NCBI GenBank assembly: GCA_017439405.1
Contig: JAFSJF010000113.1
Span: 1-64,000, forward strand
From: Bacteroidales bacterium
GTDB lineage: Bacteria > Bacteroidota > Bacteroidia > Bacteroidales > F082
Length of the DNA: 64,000 nt
Direction: 5' to 3'
Part shown: positions 43,552 through 53,191 of the stretch, one piece after another
Numbering within the stretch: position 1 is the stretch's first letter
Layout: each line of letters starts with the position of its first letter
Notes under the pieces: model-generated
What the model saw: the letters and a program-made list of their open reading frames with translations, nothing else
What the model was told of the DNA's origin: nothing
The model's database searches: none
Translations under genes and position numbers: made by a program

Positions 43552-44184
43552 CTAATAGTACTTCCTTTCAAAGGCTCTCAGCCCTTCGTCCTCCCTCTTG
43601 ATGACCACCTTCATGCCTTCGAAGGCATATTGCTCTTTCAACAAGTCGAGGTCGGCATTGCGCAGGCGGATGCAACCCTCGCTGGCCCGGCCGGGGACGG
43701 AGCTTTCGTTGTTGGTGCTGCCATGGATGCCGATGCCCGAAAAGCCCGGTGTTTTCAGGCGAATGAACCAATTGCCGTAAGCCAAAATCGAGCCTCGGCC
43801 ATCGCCGAAGTCGTGTACCCAACCCGATGCGTCTTGAATCTGAGAGACCGAGAATGGCTGTTCCCATGTGGATTCAGGTGTCTTCAAGTCGCCAACACGT
43901 TCCTTTTGGCCCAAGTTCCGGCTCAGGCAGACAGGGTATTCAGCGAGACGAACCGTGTCGTTTTCAACCACTTCGCACACATAAAGCTTCAGTTCCTGTT
44001 TCGAAATGACGACGAAACATTTTTCGCGCTGCTGCATCACGGCATACATGGAGGCGTCGGCTCTGGGAATGGTATCCTCTTGGACGACCTCCGATTCGGG
44101 TGTGACGGCCTTGCCCCGGTTGTTGGAGCAAGCCATGAAAGGCAAGGCACAAGCCAATAACAATAGGTGAATTTTCATTTTCAT
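43552..44184 (-). CDS. L,D-transpeptidase (YkuD) lipoprotein
   Basis: ATG 44184 (or 44178) gives a lipoprotein signal (LLACALPFMAC); about 210 residues. The YkuD domain shows IGIHGSTNNE and the active-site segment GRASEGCIRLRN, where Cys is the nucleophile and Arg is conserved; the usual SHGC His is replaced by Glu. These enzymes form 3-3 peptidoglycan cross-links or attach proteins to peptidoglycan. The tail KREDEGLRAFERKYY is unusual. It lies 32 bases from the lemA stop on the same strand. Confidence 0.8.
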   Translation of the reverse strand: MKMKIHLLLLACALPFMACSNNRGKAVTPESEVVQEDTIPRADASMYAVMQQREKCFVVISKQELKLYVCEVVENDTVRLAEYPVCLSRNLGQKERVGDLKTPESTWEQPFSVSQIQDASGWVHDFGDGRGSILAYGNWFIRLKTPGFSGIGIHGSTNNESSVPGRASEGCIRLRNADLDLLKEQYAFEGMKVVIKREDEGLRAFERKYY

Positions 44185-44216
44185 GCGAAACGATGGATAG
44201 TGAATGCGAACTCCTG

Positions 44217-44810
44217 TCATTTATTGAACAAATCTCCCACGTTAGGCGCGTCCTGCGCGGCCTCCGAAGCCTCAAAGTAAGGCTTCCTGTCGAAACCGAA
44301 TATCCCTGCGATGACGTTGTTGGGGAACTTGCGGAGGTAGGTGTTGTACTCCTTAGCCTTTTCGTTGAACTCGCGTCTCGCATTGGCAATGCCGTTTTCG
44401 CAACCTTCCAGTTGCGACTGCAGGTCAAGGAAGTTCTGGTTGGCTTTCAGGTCGGGGTATTTCTCGATCGTGACCAACAGGCGCGACAAGGCGCTTGAGA
44501 TTTGGTCTTGCGCGGCTTGGAAGGCTTTCAGGTTCTCTTCGGTCAAGTTGTTGGCGTCCAAGGTGGTGGAAGTGGCCTTGGCGCGAGCCGCCACCACAGC
44601 CTCCAAGGTTGAGGCCTCATACTCGGCATAGTTCTTCACCGTGGCGACGAGATTCGGGATAAGGTCGGCGCGTTTTTGGTAGGCCGTCTGCACGTTACCG
44701 ACTGCAGTTTCAACGGTTTCCTGCTTTGAGACCAAGCCATTGTAGATGCCAACGCCCCATACGACGAACAATGCAACAATGGCTAAAATGACGATTAATC
44801 CTTTTTTCAT
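44217..44810 (-). CDS. lemA: LemA family protein
   Basis: 197 residues. One N-terminal membrane helix (LIVILAIVALFVVWGVGIYNG) then the LemA helical bundle with YQKRADLIPNLVATVKNYAE and a C-terminal FPNNVIAGIFGFDRKPYFEA, which is the family signature. Role unknown; members face the cytosol or periplasm with coiled-coil helices. No partner TPM-domain gene follows here, unlike in many genomes. Confidence 0.92.
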   Translation of the reverse strand: MKKGLIVILAIVALFVVWGVGIYNGLVSKQETVETAVGNVQTAYQKRADLIPNLVATVKNYAEYEASTLEAVVAARAKATSTTLDANNLTEENLKAFQAAQDQISSALSRLLVTIEKYPDLKANQNFLDLQSQLEGCENGIANARREFNEKAKEYNTYLRKFPNNVIAGIFGFDRKPYFEASEAAQDAPNVGDLFNK

Positions 44811-44877
44811 GGTAGTTGTTTTTTAGTGAAACATTCCGTGTTGATAATATCGGCCACAAAGGTATTGTTTTTTTTCG

Positions 44878-44885
44878 TAATTTTG
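44878..44885 (+). promoter_or_regulatory. -7 box TAATTTTG upstream of the RicT-like gene
   Basis: Perfect TAnnTTTG, 36 bases before ATG 44921. No TTG at 18-20 bases. Confidence 0.5.
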
Positions 44886-44920
44886 CACGTTACACCAACT
44901 TTAAAACAAGAAATAGACAA

Positions 44921-46039
44921 ATGACTGAAAATCAACATAAAATCGAAGAAGCCATCATTGACGAACAGGTGTTTAACCGAGGAGGCAAGCTTCCAAAAGA
45001 CTACACATCGGGCCAAAAAATGCTCTGTTGCAACCGCTGCAAGCTCAATCAGTTTGACTGGATGAAGGATTATGAGAACCAGGAGGTGAAAAGCAAAATC
45101 CGTCTTGCGGAAGTGCGGTTCAAGAACGACAGGAAGGACTATTTCACCTACCCCGAGGACCTTGAGCTGGAGGTGGGCGACATGGTGGCCGTTGAAGCCG
45201 CCATCGGGCACGACATCGGCATAGTCACGCTCTTGGGAGAGATTGTGGAGCGACAGATGAAGCGCAAACGCTTCCGCACGCCTCGCGAGGAGATGAAGAA
45301 GATTTACCGCCGCGCCCGTGCCAACGATGTGGAGAAATGGTTGGCGGCCATCAAGCTGGAGCAAAGCACGCTTGCCCGCACCCGCACCATCGCCGAAAGC
45401 CTCGGGCTGGAGATGAAGCTCAACGACGTGGAATACCAAGGCGACAAGACCAAGGCCATCTTTTACTACACCGCCGATGGCCGCATCGATTTCCGCGAAC
45501 TGATCAAGAAACTGGCCGAGGAGTTTCACATCCGCATCGAGATGCGCCAAATCGGCGTAAGGCAGGAGTCGGCCAAATTAGGCGGCTTGGGCTCATGCGG
45601 CCGCGAGCTTTGCTGCGCCTCATGGATAAGCAATTTCCAGTCGGTGACCACCGGCGTGGCCCGCGTGCAGCAGCTCTCGCCCAACCCGCAAAAACTAGCC
45701 GGGCAGTGCGGCAAGCTGAAATGCTGCCTCAACTATGAATACGAGGCCTACGTTGACGCCCTGAAAGCCTTCTCCGACCCCAACATCGTGCTGCGTTTCA
45801 AGAGCGGTGATGCCGTACACCAGAAAAACGACGTCTTCAAGGGAATCATGTGGTATTCCTACACCTCCGACAAGAACAACATCATGGCCATACCCGTTGA
45901 CAAGGTGCGGGAAATCATCGCCTTGAACAAGAAAGGACAGAAACCCGAGAAACTGGAAGACTTCGCCGTCACGGTAGAGGCTCACACCAACACCAATGAG
46001 GGCTATGGCGAAGCCGACCTCAAAAAGATGAGCGACTGA
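44921..46039 (+). CDS. RicT/PSP1-family regulatory protein
   Basis: ATG 44921 is used; upstream in-frame codons cross the -7 box. 372 residues. The PSP1 core has KTKAIFYYTADGRIDFREL and RIEMRQIGVRQESAKLGGLGSCGRELCC, and NPQKLAGQCGKLKCCLNYE, giving the conserved Cys pairs of the YaaT/RicT family, which in Bacillus helps mature mRNAs with RNase Y. An N-terminal Cys segment (MLCCNRCKLNQFDW) is the Bacteroidota form. It is followed closely by gldH, a conserved order in the phylum. Confidence 0.85.
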   Translation: MTENQHKIEEAIIDEQVFNRGGKLPKDYTSGQKMLCCNRCKLNQFDWMKDYENQEVKSKIRLAEVRFKNDRKDYFTYPEDLELEVGDMVAVEAAIGHDIGIVTLLGEIVERQMKRKRFRTPREEMKKIYRRARANDVEKWLAAIKLEQSTLARTRTIAESLGLEMKLNDVEYQGDKTKAIFYYTADGRIDFRELIKKLAEEFHIRIEMRQIGVRQESAKLGGLGSCGRELCCASWISNFQSVTTGVARVQQLSPNPQKLAGQCGKLKCCLNYEYEAYVDALKAFSDPNIVLRFKSGDAVHQKNDVFKGIMWYSYTSDKNNIMAIPVDKVREIIALNKKGQKPEKLEDFAVTVEAHTNTNEGYGEADLKKMSD

Positions 46040-46041
46040 AC

Positions 46042-46098
46042 ATGGACACGAGACTACGGGACACGGGACTGCGGGACTGCAAGAATGCGGTATGTGGA
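46042..46098. repeat. Dispersed GGGACTGCGGGACT repeat, copy 2, upstream of gldH
   Basis: GACACGAGACTACGGGACACGGGACTGCGGGACTGC (split across 46046-46081) is followed by AATGCGGTATGTGGAATGCGG, like the palindromic repeat at 26251. The whole space between the RicT-like stop and the gldH signal peptide consists of these two repeat types. Confidence 0.65.
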
Positions 46099-46584
46099 AT
46101 GCGGAACAAGCGTCGATTTGTGACATCCGGCTTTCAACGTTCAGCATTCATCGTTGCACTTTTGTTTTTGGTTTCCTGCTCCAATGCCGACTTCAACGAG
46201 CGCATTGTCATCCCCGAGGCAGAATGGGCACAGGATAACCACCTCGCATTCGACGTTGACATCAACGACACAGTCAGCGGCTATGTCTTCGGATTGGAGT
46301 TCCGCCATTTGGAGAACTACCGCTACAGCAACCTCTTCGTATTCCTGCACACACGGATGCCCAACGGCAACCTGACTCACGACACCATAGAATGCACGCT
46401 CGCCACGCCCGAAGGCCGCTGGATAGGGAAAGGCAGCGGCAGCATGAGAGACCTCCGCGTGCCGCTCAACGAAAGACTGCGCTTCCCACTGAAAGGCACC
46501 TACCATTTCGAAATCGAACAAGCCATGCGCGAACCCGTGCTGAAAGGCATTTCCGATATGGGATTATTCATTGAAAGACAATAA
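46099..46584 (+). CDS. gldH: Gliding motility lipoprotein GldH
   Basis: ATG 46099 gives a lipoprotein (LLFLVSC) with a 21-residue basic lead; an in-frame ATG at 46042 would add 19 residues encoded purely by dispersed repeat. About 161 residues. Family features: FDVDINDTVSGYVFGLEFRH, NLFVFLHTRMPNG, and C-terminal DMGLFIER. GldH is part of the gliding/T9SS apparatus, present also in non-gliding Bacteroidales. It lies 3 bases before the PBP1A gene, a conserved pairing. Confidence 0.85.
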   Translation: MRNKRRFVTSGFQRSAFIVALLFLVSCSNADFNERIVIPEAEWAQDNHLAFDVDINDTVSGYVFGLEFRHLENYRYSNLFVFLHTRMPNGNLTHDTIECTLATPEGRWIGKGSGSMRDLRVPLNERLRFPLKGTYHFEIEQAMREPVLKGISDMGLFIERQ

Positions 46585-46587
46585 GAT

Positions 46588-48843
46588 ATGATTGATAAAA
46601 AAAAGAAAGAGAAGCCTGTCGCGACAAAATCAAACGCCATCCGAAACCTTTGGATCATCTTCGGAGGACTGCTGGTTTCTATCGTTTTGTTCTTCTTTTG
46701 CGTCGCCAAAGGCCTTTTCGGAACCATGCCGACCTTCGACGAACTGGAAAACCCCAAAACCAATCTCGCCACCGAAATCATCTCGTCCGACGGCAAGGTG
46801 CTTGGCACCTATTATGTGGAAAACCGCTCCAACGTGCGTTATGGCGAATTGTCGCACTATATGCCAGAGGCACTGATAAGCATCGAGGACGAGCGCTTTA
46901 CGGAGCATTCGGGCATCGACCCGCGAGCCTTGTTTCGCGTGGCTTTTGGAGTGATTACGGGACGTGACAAAGGTGGCGGCAGCACCATCACGCAACAATT
47001 GGCGAAAAACCTGTTTCCACGCGGCGAGAACCTGAGCACCCCCAAGCTCGTCCTGCGCAAGTTCCAGGAATGGATTACGGCCACGAAACTGGAACACAAC
47101 TACTCGAAAGAGGAGATTATCGCCATGTACCTGAACACTGTGGCGTTTGGACACAACGCATACGGCATACGCTCGGCAGCCAAGACCTTCTTCGACAAGT
47201 CGCCCAAGGAGATGAACATCGAAGAATGCGCCCTGATGGCAGGTGTGGTCAACGCGCCGACGAGGTTCAGCCCGGTGCGCAACCCAAATCGCTCCTTGGA
47301 CCGGCGGAACCTCGTCCTCAAGAAAATGGCCGAAAACGGCTATATCACCAAAGCGGAATGCGACTCCATCTCATTGATTCCCATTGACATGTCACATTTT
47401 GGCGTGATGGACCACAACTCGGGTCAGGCCACCTATTTCCGCGAGTTCCTCAGAGGCCAGCTCACCGATTGGGCGCAAAACACCACACGTCCCGACGGCA
47501 AGCCCTACAACATCTACCGCGATGGCCTGCGCATTTTCACGACCATCGACTCGCGGATGCAGCACTATGCCGAGGATGCCGTCAAGGAATTCATGGGCAA
47601 GGAGTTGCAGCCGATGTTCTACAAGCACTGGAAAGGCCAGAAGAACGCGCCTTTCAGCAACGTTACCGCCGACGAAATCGACCATATCATGGAAACCTCG
47701 ATGAAGCGCACCGAGCGCTATCGCTCGCTAAAAAATGCAGGCGTGTGCATGGATTCCATCAAGGCCGAGTTCGACCGTCCCGTCCCGATGACCGTCTTCT
47801 CATGGGATGGCCCCATCGACACGGTGATGTCGCCGATGGATTCCATCCGCTACTACAAATGGTTCCTCCAAGCCAGCTTGATTTCCATCGAGTCGCACAC
47901 GGGCCACGTGAAGGCTTACGTGGGCGGCCTCGACTACCGCTTCTTCAAGTACGACCACGTCACGCAAGCACGCCGCCAAGTGGGTTCAACCTTCAAGCCG
48001 TTCCTTTATTCGTTGGCCATGCAGGAGGGCGAGTACACGCCTTGCACGAAGATCCCCAACATCCAATACAACATCCAGCTCCCCGACGGAAAATTCTGGT
48101 CTCCAGGCAATTCGGGTGGCAGTGTCGGCGAGGAAATCACATTGAAATATGCCTTGGCGCAGTCCAACAACTGGATTTCGGCCTACTTGATGAACCAATT
48201 CGGTCCCAATGCCGTCATCGGAATGGCGCGGCGCATGGGCGTGGAGTCGCCGATTGACGCGGTACCGGCCATCTGCTTGGGCGTCTGCGACTTGAAGTTG
48301 ATAGAGATGGTCGGCGCGATGAGCACTTTCGCCAACCAAGGCGTTTACATCAAGCCTATGTTCATCACCAAGATAGAAGACAAGAACGGCAACGTCATCC
48401 AACGCTTCAGCGCTGAGGAATCGGAGGCGATGAGCGAGCTGACGGCCTACAAAATGGTGGAGCTGATGAAAGGCGTGGTGCAAAGCGGCACAGGCATCCG
48501 CTTGAGGTCGCTCTACAAGTTCACCAACCCCATTGCGGGCAAGACCGGCACCACGCAAAAACAGAGCGACGGCTACTTTATGGGTATCACGCCCGACCTC
48601 ACCACGGGAGTTTGGGTCGGTGCCGAAGACCGCAGCGTTCACTTCCGCTCCACCAAGCTGGGGCAAGGCTCCCACACCGCGTTGCCCATTTGGGCTATGT
48701 ACATGAAAAAGGTATATGCCGACAAAAGCCTGAACGTCAGCCAAGGCGACTTCGCAAAACCCAACATCCCTGGCGTTGACCTCAACTTCGACTGCGACCG
48801 CTACGACAATGAGGAAGGGGTCGAATATATTGATGAGTTTTAA
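46588..48843 (+). CDS. Bifunctional penicillin-binding protein 1A
   Basis: 751 residues. One membrane helix (about 22-44) then the GT51 transglycosylase: EDERFTEHSGID near 100 with the catalytic Glu, GGGSTITQQLAKNLF, and EIIAMYLNTVAFG. The transpeptidase has SxxK as STFKPF at about 467, SxN as SNNW, and KTGTTQ at about 652. It polymerises and cross-links peptidoglycan in the periplasm. Length and order are normal. It starts 3 bases after gldH. Confidence 0.93.
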   Translation: MIDKKKKEKPVATKSNAIRNLWIIFGGLLVSIVLFFFCVAKGLFGTMPTFDELENPKTNLATEIISSDGKVLGTYYVENRSNVRYGELSHYMPEALISIEDERFTEHSGIDPRALFRVAFGVITGRDKGGGSTITQQLAKNLFPRGENLSTPKLVLRKFQEWITATKLEHNYSKEEIIAMYLNTVAFGHNAYGIRSAAKTFFDKSPKEMNIEECALMAGVVNAPTRFSPVRNPNRSLDRRNLVLKKMAENGYITKAECDSISLIPIDMSHFGVMDHNSGQATYFREFLRGQLTDWAQNTTRPDGKPYNIYRDGLRIFTTIDSRMQHYAEDAVKEFMGKELQPMFYKHWKGQKNAPFSNVTADEIDHIMETSMKRTERYRSLKNAGVCMDSIKAEFDRPVPMTVFSWDGPIDTVMSPMDSIRYYKWFLQASLISIESHTGHVKAYVGGLDYRFFKYDHVTQARRQVGSTFKPFLYSLAMQEGEYTPCTKIPNIQYNIQLPDGKFWSPGNSGGSVGEEITLKYALAQSNNWISAYLMNQFGPNAVIGMARRMGVESPIDAVPAICLGVCDLKLIEMVGAMSTFANQGVYIKPMFITKIEDKNGNVIQRFSAEESEAMSELTAYKMVELMKGVVQSGTGIRLRSLYKFTNPIAGKTGTTQKQSDGYFMGITPDLTTGVWVGAEDRSVHFRSTKLGQGSHTALPIWAMYMKKVYADKSLNVSQGDFAKPNIPGVDLNFDCDRYDNEEGVEYIDEF

Positions 48844-48852
48844 TTGTTAGCC

Positions 48853-49863
48853 ATGACCTCAAACTTTGTAGATTACGTAAAGATATTTTGCCGGTCGGGC
48901 AAGGGCGGCGCGGGAGCGCTTCACTTCCGTCGCGAGAAATACATCCCCAAAGGCGGCCCCGACGGAGGCGACGGAGGGCGCGGAGGCAACGTCATCCTTC
49001 GCGGAAACGCCCAGCTTTGGACCTTGTTGCATTTGCGATATACCAAACACATTTTTGCCGGCGATGGCGTTCCTGGAGGCAAAAACCAGCTCACTGGCGC
49101 TGCTGGCAATGATGTCTATATCGACGTACCACTCGGTACGGTTGCCTTCCACGCCGAAGACCACACGCAAATGGCCGAAATCACTGAAAACAAGCAAGAA
49201 GTTGTGCTGCTGAAGGGTGGTCGAGGCGGCAAAGGCAACACCTTCTTCAAGACGGCCACCTTGCAAGCACCCAAATTTGCACAACCTGGCGAACCTTGCC
49301 AAGAGGAATGGATCACGTTGGAACTGAAGCTCTTGGCCGATGTCGGCTTGGTAGGTTTCCCCAACGCGGGCAAATCGACACTGCTGTCGGTCGTGTCGGC
49401 AGCCAAACCCGAAATCGCCGACTACCCTTTCACGACCTTGGTGCCCAATCTCGGTATTGTCAGTTACCGCGACCACCGCAGTTTCGTCATGGCCGACATT
49501 CCAGGCATCATCGAAGGTGCTGCAGAGGGCAAAGGTTTGGGAATCAGATTTTTGAGACATATTGAGCGCAACTCGACCTTGCTCTTCATGGTGCCGGCCA
49601 TCACCGACGACGTGAAGAAGGAGTATGACATCCTACTCAACGAACTGAAGAAATACAACCCCGAGCTGCTCGACAAAGACCGCATTTTGGCCATCACCAA
49701 ATGCGACCTGGTGGACGACGACCGCATCAAGGAAATCAAGAAGCACTTGCCCAAGAAGGTGCCGCATGTGTTCATCAGTTCGGTCATCGGCAAGGGCATC
49801 GACGAGTTGAAGGACTTGATTTGGCTGACCTTGAACAAAGACGATGCCCAGGGGGATTGGTGA
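48853..49863 (+). CDS. obgE: Obg-family GTPase
   Basis: ATG 48853 matches the usual Bacteroidota start; a TTG 9 bases upstream is in frame. 336 residues. The Gly-rich Obg fold ([34 protein letters not shown]) precedes the G domain with G1 [13 protein letters not shown]3 [17 protein letters not shown] and G4 TKCDLVDD. It has no extended C-terminal OCT domain. Obg binds the large ribosomal subunit and acts in its maturation and stress control. Confidence 0.95.
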   Translation: MTSNFVDYVKIFCRSGKGGAGALHFRREKYIPKGGPDGGDGGRGGNVILRGNAQLWTLLHLRYTKHIFAGDGVPGGKNQLTGAAGNDVYIDVPLGTVAFHAEDHTQMAEITENKQEVVLLKGGRGGKGNTFFKTATLQAPKFAQPGEPCQEEWITLELKLLADVGLVGFPNAGKSTLLSVVSAAKPEIADYPFTTLVPNLGIVSYRDHRSFVMADIPGIIEGAAEGKGLGIRFLRHIERNSTLLFMVPAITDDVKKEYDILLNELKKYNPELLDKDRILAITKCDLVDDDRIKEIKKHLPKKVPHVFISSVIGKGIDELKDLIWLTLNKDDAQGDW

Positions 49864-49864
49864 T

Positions 49865-50440
49865 ATGGAACGCCTCTCCAACATCGACTCCGACCTCTTT
49901 CTCTTCCTTAACGGCCTTCACACCGACTGGATGGACAAGGTCATGGTGCTCATCACTGAAATGTGGGCATGGTTTCCATTATACCTATTAATAATATACT
50001 GGACGGTGAAACAATACGGCAAGCGTTGGTGGTGGATTATTTTGGCCGTTTGTGTCGTGGTGCTTTGCTCCGACCAATTGGCCTCGCACGTCTGCAAGCC
50101 GCTGTTTCAACGGTTGAGGCCATGTTATAATGATGATTTTCAATTATTTATACACCTTCCCAAAGGTTTGGCTGGTGGCAGATACGGCTTTGTTTCGTCA
50201 CACGCCGCCAACACTTTTTCAGTGGCGACTTTCTTGACCGCCGCCTTGAAAAACTACCGGCCATGGCCAGCTATCACGTTGTTTCTTTGGGCAGCAATAT
50301 CAAGCTACACGCGCATTTACATCGGTTACCACTATCCTGGCGACATCCTTTGCGGTATCCTTCTTGGCGTCTTGGTTGGGACGGTGACTTGGAGAGGGTT
50401 TGGGATGATACAGAAAAGAGCTTGGGAATCAGAACAATGA
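49865..50440 (+). CDS. PAP2-family membrane phosphatase
   Basis: ATG 49865 is one base after the obgE stop; 191 residues. Membrane helices near 30-50, 55-75, 130-150 and 160-180. The three phosphatase motifs are KPLFQRLRPC, SSHAANTF and YTRIYIGYHYPGD. Likely dephosphorylates undecaprenyl-pyrophosphate or a lipid phosphate; exact substrate unknown. Its end overlaps the convergent SAM hydrolase gene by 12 bases. Confidence 0.88.
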   Translation: MERLSNIDSDLFLFLNGLHTDWMDKVMVLITEMWAWFPLYLLIIYWTVKQYGKRWWWIILAVCVVVLCSDQLASHVCKPLFQRLRPCYNDDFQLFIHLPKGLAGGRYGFVSSHAANTFSVATFLTAALKNYRPWPAITLFLWAAISSYTRIYIGYHYPGDILCGILLGVLVGTVTWRGFGMIQKRAWESEQ

Positions 50441-51247
50441 GTTGGAAGGCCGTTCCTCGTTTTCGTCATGGAACACCACCTTGATGCTCGATGACAGCTC
50501 AATGCCGCACAACGATGCCAATTTAGCCTCCCTCAGTGCAAGTTCAAGATAGCCATGTGAGCCGAAAATGGCCACCAAATCGACTTCGCGCACATCCATG
50601 TAACTGTCCGAAATCTTGTCAATAGTGTAGAGATTGCCTTTCACCAAGATGGTAAAGTCACGACCTCGGCGCTCCCTTTCAAACATTTCCTTAGTGATGT
50701 TCGTGATAAGGTTCTCGTACGAATCGATATGAATCACCACGCCCTCAATGGTGTTGTCGCGAACCACGGCACGGAAAACGCCACCCATGTTGAGCTTCTC
50801 GCGCATCGCACCGACATTCGACAATGGCTCTCCCTTGGCGATCATCGCGGCCACCTTGACGAAGCGGTCGCGCGTGGCAAAGTTGAACGTTTCGGAATCC
50901 TGAGGCACGTCAATATAGACCGCTTCCTCAAACTCACCCTCGTTGAGGATGTGGCCGAAGATTCCGTTGTCGGTACCGATAAAATAATGCCCCTCGGCTT
51001 TCACTACAACATGCGGATTTTCAGGAGATTCAACCGTATCGACGGCAATGAGGTGTATCGTTCCCTGCGGAAAACTGCGGAAACAGTTCCGCAATGTGAA
51101 GCCAACTTGCGGAATGTTGAACGGCTCGATTTCGTGAGTGATGTCAACAATGGTCGCATCGGGCAAATAGGACAAAATCGTTCCTTTCACGGCTGCAACA
51201 TAGTAGTCGGAATAGCCCCAATCGCTTGTTAATGTGATAATTGCCAT
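50429..51247 (-). CDS. S-adenosyl-L-methionine hydrolase (DUF62/SAM hydroxide adenosyltransferase)
   Basis: ATG 51247 gives the conserved MAIITLTSDWGYSDYYVAAVKG; longer in-frame starts cross the promoter. 272 residues. Other family blocks: IVDITHEIEPFN, HLIAVDTVES, YFIGTDNGIFGH and IDSYENLITNI. DUF62 enzymes convert SAM plus water to adenosine and methionine, and are related to fluorinases; the fluorinase-specific loop is not visible. Cytosolic. Divergent from ruvC with 162 bases between. Confidence 0.9.
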   Translation of the reverse strand: MAIITLTSDWGYSDYYVAAVKGTILSYLPDATIVDITHEIEPFNIPQVGFTLRNCFRSFPQGTIHLIAVDTVESPENPHVVVKAEGHYFIGTDNGIFGHILNEGEFEEAVYIDVPQDSETFNFATRDRFVKVAAMIAKGEPLSNVGAMREKLNMGGVFRAVVRDNTIEGVVIHIDSYENLITNITKEMFERERRGRDFTILVKGNLYTIDKISDSYMDVREVDLVAIFGSHGYLELALREAKLASLCGIELSSSIKVVFHDENEERPSNSLF

Positions 51248-51276
51248 CTTTTCCCTTGACAAGTGGTCTGATTTTG

Positions 51277-51284
51277 CAAAAGTA
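51277..51284 (-). promoter_or_regulatory. -7 box TACTTTTG for the SAM hydrolase
   Basis: Perfect TAnnTTTG on the minus strand 30 bases upstream of the ATG. Confidence 0.5.
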
Positions 51285-51388
51285 ACGCATTTATGGCAAT
51301 TGTGTGTGTTTTTTTTACGATTTTTTCCAGAAACGTCAATTTGGCATTGGTTCTTTCGCACTGATTAAGGAAGAAAAAGAAAAAACCT

Positions 51389-51396
51389 TACCTTTG
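51389..51396 (+). promoter_or_regulatory. -7 box TACCTTTG for ruvC
   Basis: Perfect TAnnTTTG, 14 bases before the ruvC ATG, implying a very short leader. No TTG at 18-20 bases. Confidence 0.5.
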
Positions 51397-51409
51397 CAAA
51401 AAATCCAGA

Positions 51410-51994
51410 ATGGAACAGGAGAAAATCATATTAGGCATCGACCCTGGCACGATGGTGATGGGCTACGGCGTTGTACGTGAGCAGGGCAAGAAGTTGGACC
51501 TCCTCACAATGGGGGTCATCAACTTGAAGAAATTGGAAAACCAGGCACTGAAACTGAAGAAGATTTTCGAGCGTCTCCTTGAAATCATCAACGAATACCA
51601 TCCTGATGAGCTGGCCATCGAAGCGCCGTTTTTCGGGAAGAACGTCCAGTCGATGCTGAAACTGGGCCGTGCCCAAGGCGTGGCCATGGCTGCCGCGCTC
51701 TACCGCGACATCCCCATCTTCGAATACTCGCCCAAGACCATCAAGCAGAACATCACAGGCAACGGCAACGCCTCAAAGGAACAGGTGGCCGAGATGGTAC
51801 ACCTCATGCTAAAGACCGACCAAGATCCACAGTTTTTCGATGCCACCGATGCCGTGGCCGCTGCCGTATGCCATTCGATTTCAAAAGGCAAAGATGTGAA
51901 CTATACCAAACACACCACCGAAAAGGCCAAGGCGCACCGCCGCCCCGACTGGAGCAAGTTCATTGCCGAAAATCCCGGAAGGGTGAAATTATGA
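51410..51994 (+). CDS. ruvC: Holliday junction resolvase RuvC
   Basis: 194 residues. Catalytic acids lie in ILGIDPGTMVMGYGVV, ELAIEAPFFGKN, and DATDAVAAAVCH. The AIEAPFFGKNVQSMLKLGRAQG block is typical of the phylum. It cuts four-way DNA junctions with RuvAB. The C-terminal 25 residues are basic (KAKAHRRPDWSKF). Followed by a convergent gene with only 13 bases between stops. Confidence 0.95.
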   Translation: MEQEKIILGIDPGTMVMGYGVVREQGKKLDLLTMGVINLKKLENQALKLKKIFERLLEIINEYHPDELAIEAPFFGKNVQSMLKLGRAQGVAMAAALYRDIPIFEYSPKTIKQNITGNGNASKEQVAEMVHLMLKTDQDPQFFDATDAVAAAVCHSISKGKDVNYTKHTTEKAKAHRRPDWSKFIAENPGRVKL

Positions 51995-52007
51995 AACATG
52001 CACTACG

Positions 52008-53183
52008 TCATCCATCCATCTTTTTCTGGAAGGCTAACCTCTCGTTGCCATCCAAAAGGTGGATGATGCCGCAATAGCGGTAACCGTGGCGCTCCAAGCC
52101 TTTGCGCATGATGACGTTGGCCTCGTGCGTATCGATGCGGATGTTGGGCGCGAAGGCCTCGCAGTAGTCCAAGACGGCATCCAAAACGCCGTGCGAATCG
52201 GGCGTGCTGGCGATGCGGTGGATGACGTGATAGGGCTGGTTGTCAAGCCATTGGCCTTGGTAAATCTTGTTGTAGGTCACTTCTGGGTTAGGCAACAGCG
52301 CAAAGGTGCCGACAATCTCGCCTTTTTCGTCTGCCATGACATGACTTCCGCCCGATTCAATGTCCTTGCGGAACATGTCGTCACGCGGATAGCCGTCGGG
52401 CCATTGGAAGGTGTTACCGTAGCTCCGCATGATTTCGCGAGCCTGGTCGCGGAGGCTGAGGATGGCGGGCAGGTCGTCCATCGTGGCGTGGCGAATCATG
52501 TAGCCCGAAAGGAAAGCGTTCACAAGCGGATTGAAGGCCTTGGGGTTTTTGTTGGCCAAAAAATGGTCGCCTTCGAGGATGGCGAGTTGTGAGTTTGGCA
52601 AACTGTTGGCTATCAGCCTTGTGTGCGACTCCCTAATCATGTCTTTCGTGCCGGCCACGACCAAGACGGGCATCGTCAGGCGGGCGAGTTCCGAAGGCTC
52701 GATGAGCGGCTCGTTCACCATCAGGCCGAGCATTTCGGCGTTGCGTCGGGCTTTTTCGTCCTTTTTGGCAAACCGTTTTGCAATGCGGTAGCCGGCTTCG
52801 ATAGGCCATTGGTAGCGCGGCTTCACGCCTTTTGGAAAGAGGTTGGCCCCGTCAAGGACCAGTTTTTCAACCCTTTCGGGATGTTTTAGGGCGAAGGTCA
52901 GGGCGATGTTGCCACCGTCGGAGAAGCCGAGAATGTTGGCTTTCGCAATACCTTTCGAGTCCATAAAGTCCTTCAAGTCCTCGGCAAACTGCTTGATGGT
53001 GAAGGGTTTGTCGCCACGCGGCGACTTTCCATGCCCGCGCGTGTCGATGGCGATGACGTGATGATCTTTTGAGAAATAAGGGATTTGATGCTCGAAATAA
53101 GTGTTGTCCTCGCCGTTGCCGTGGAGGAGGATGAGCGGTTGGCCTTGGCCTTGTTCGGTGTAATGGAGTTGGATGTCAGGCAT
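52008..53183 (-). CDS. Alpha/beta hydrolase - GNAT fusion
   Basis: 391 residues. Residues 1-228 are an alpha/beta hydrolase: LILLHGNGED, IAIDTRGHGKS, nucleophile elbow GFSDGGNIAL, acid in VAGTKDM and His in EGDHFL. Residues 229-391 are a GNAT domain beginning MIRHATMDDLPAILSLRDQ, with IVGTFALLPNPEVTY and a C-terminal LERHGYRYCGII. The internal ATG at 52499 could also yield the GNAT alone. Substrates unknown. No frame break is visible, so this is a real fusion in this sequence. It lies 8 bases from the AlkD-type gene. Confidence 0.8.
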   Translation of the reverse strand: MPDIQLHYTEQGQGQPLILLHGNGEDNTYFEHQIPYFSKDHHVIAIDTRGHGKSPRGDKPFTIKQFAEDLKDFMDSKGIAKANILGFSDGGNIALTFALKHPERVEKLVLDGANLFPKGVKPRYQWPIEAGYRIAKRFAKKDEKARRNAEMLGLMVNEPLIEPSELARLTMPVLVVAGTKDMIRESHTRLIANSLPNSQLAILEGDHFLANKNPKAFNPLVNAFLSGYMIRHATMDDLPAILSLRDQAREIMRSYGNTFQWPDGYPRDDMFRKDIESGGSHVMADEKGEIVGTFALLPNPEVTYNKIYQGQWLDNQPYHVIHRIASTPDSHGVLDAVLDYCEAFAPNIRIDTHEANVIMRKGLERHGYRYCGIIHLLDGNERLAFQKKMDG

Positions 53184-53191
53184 GGCTTTTG

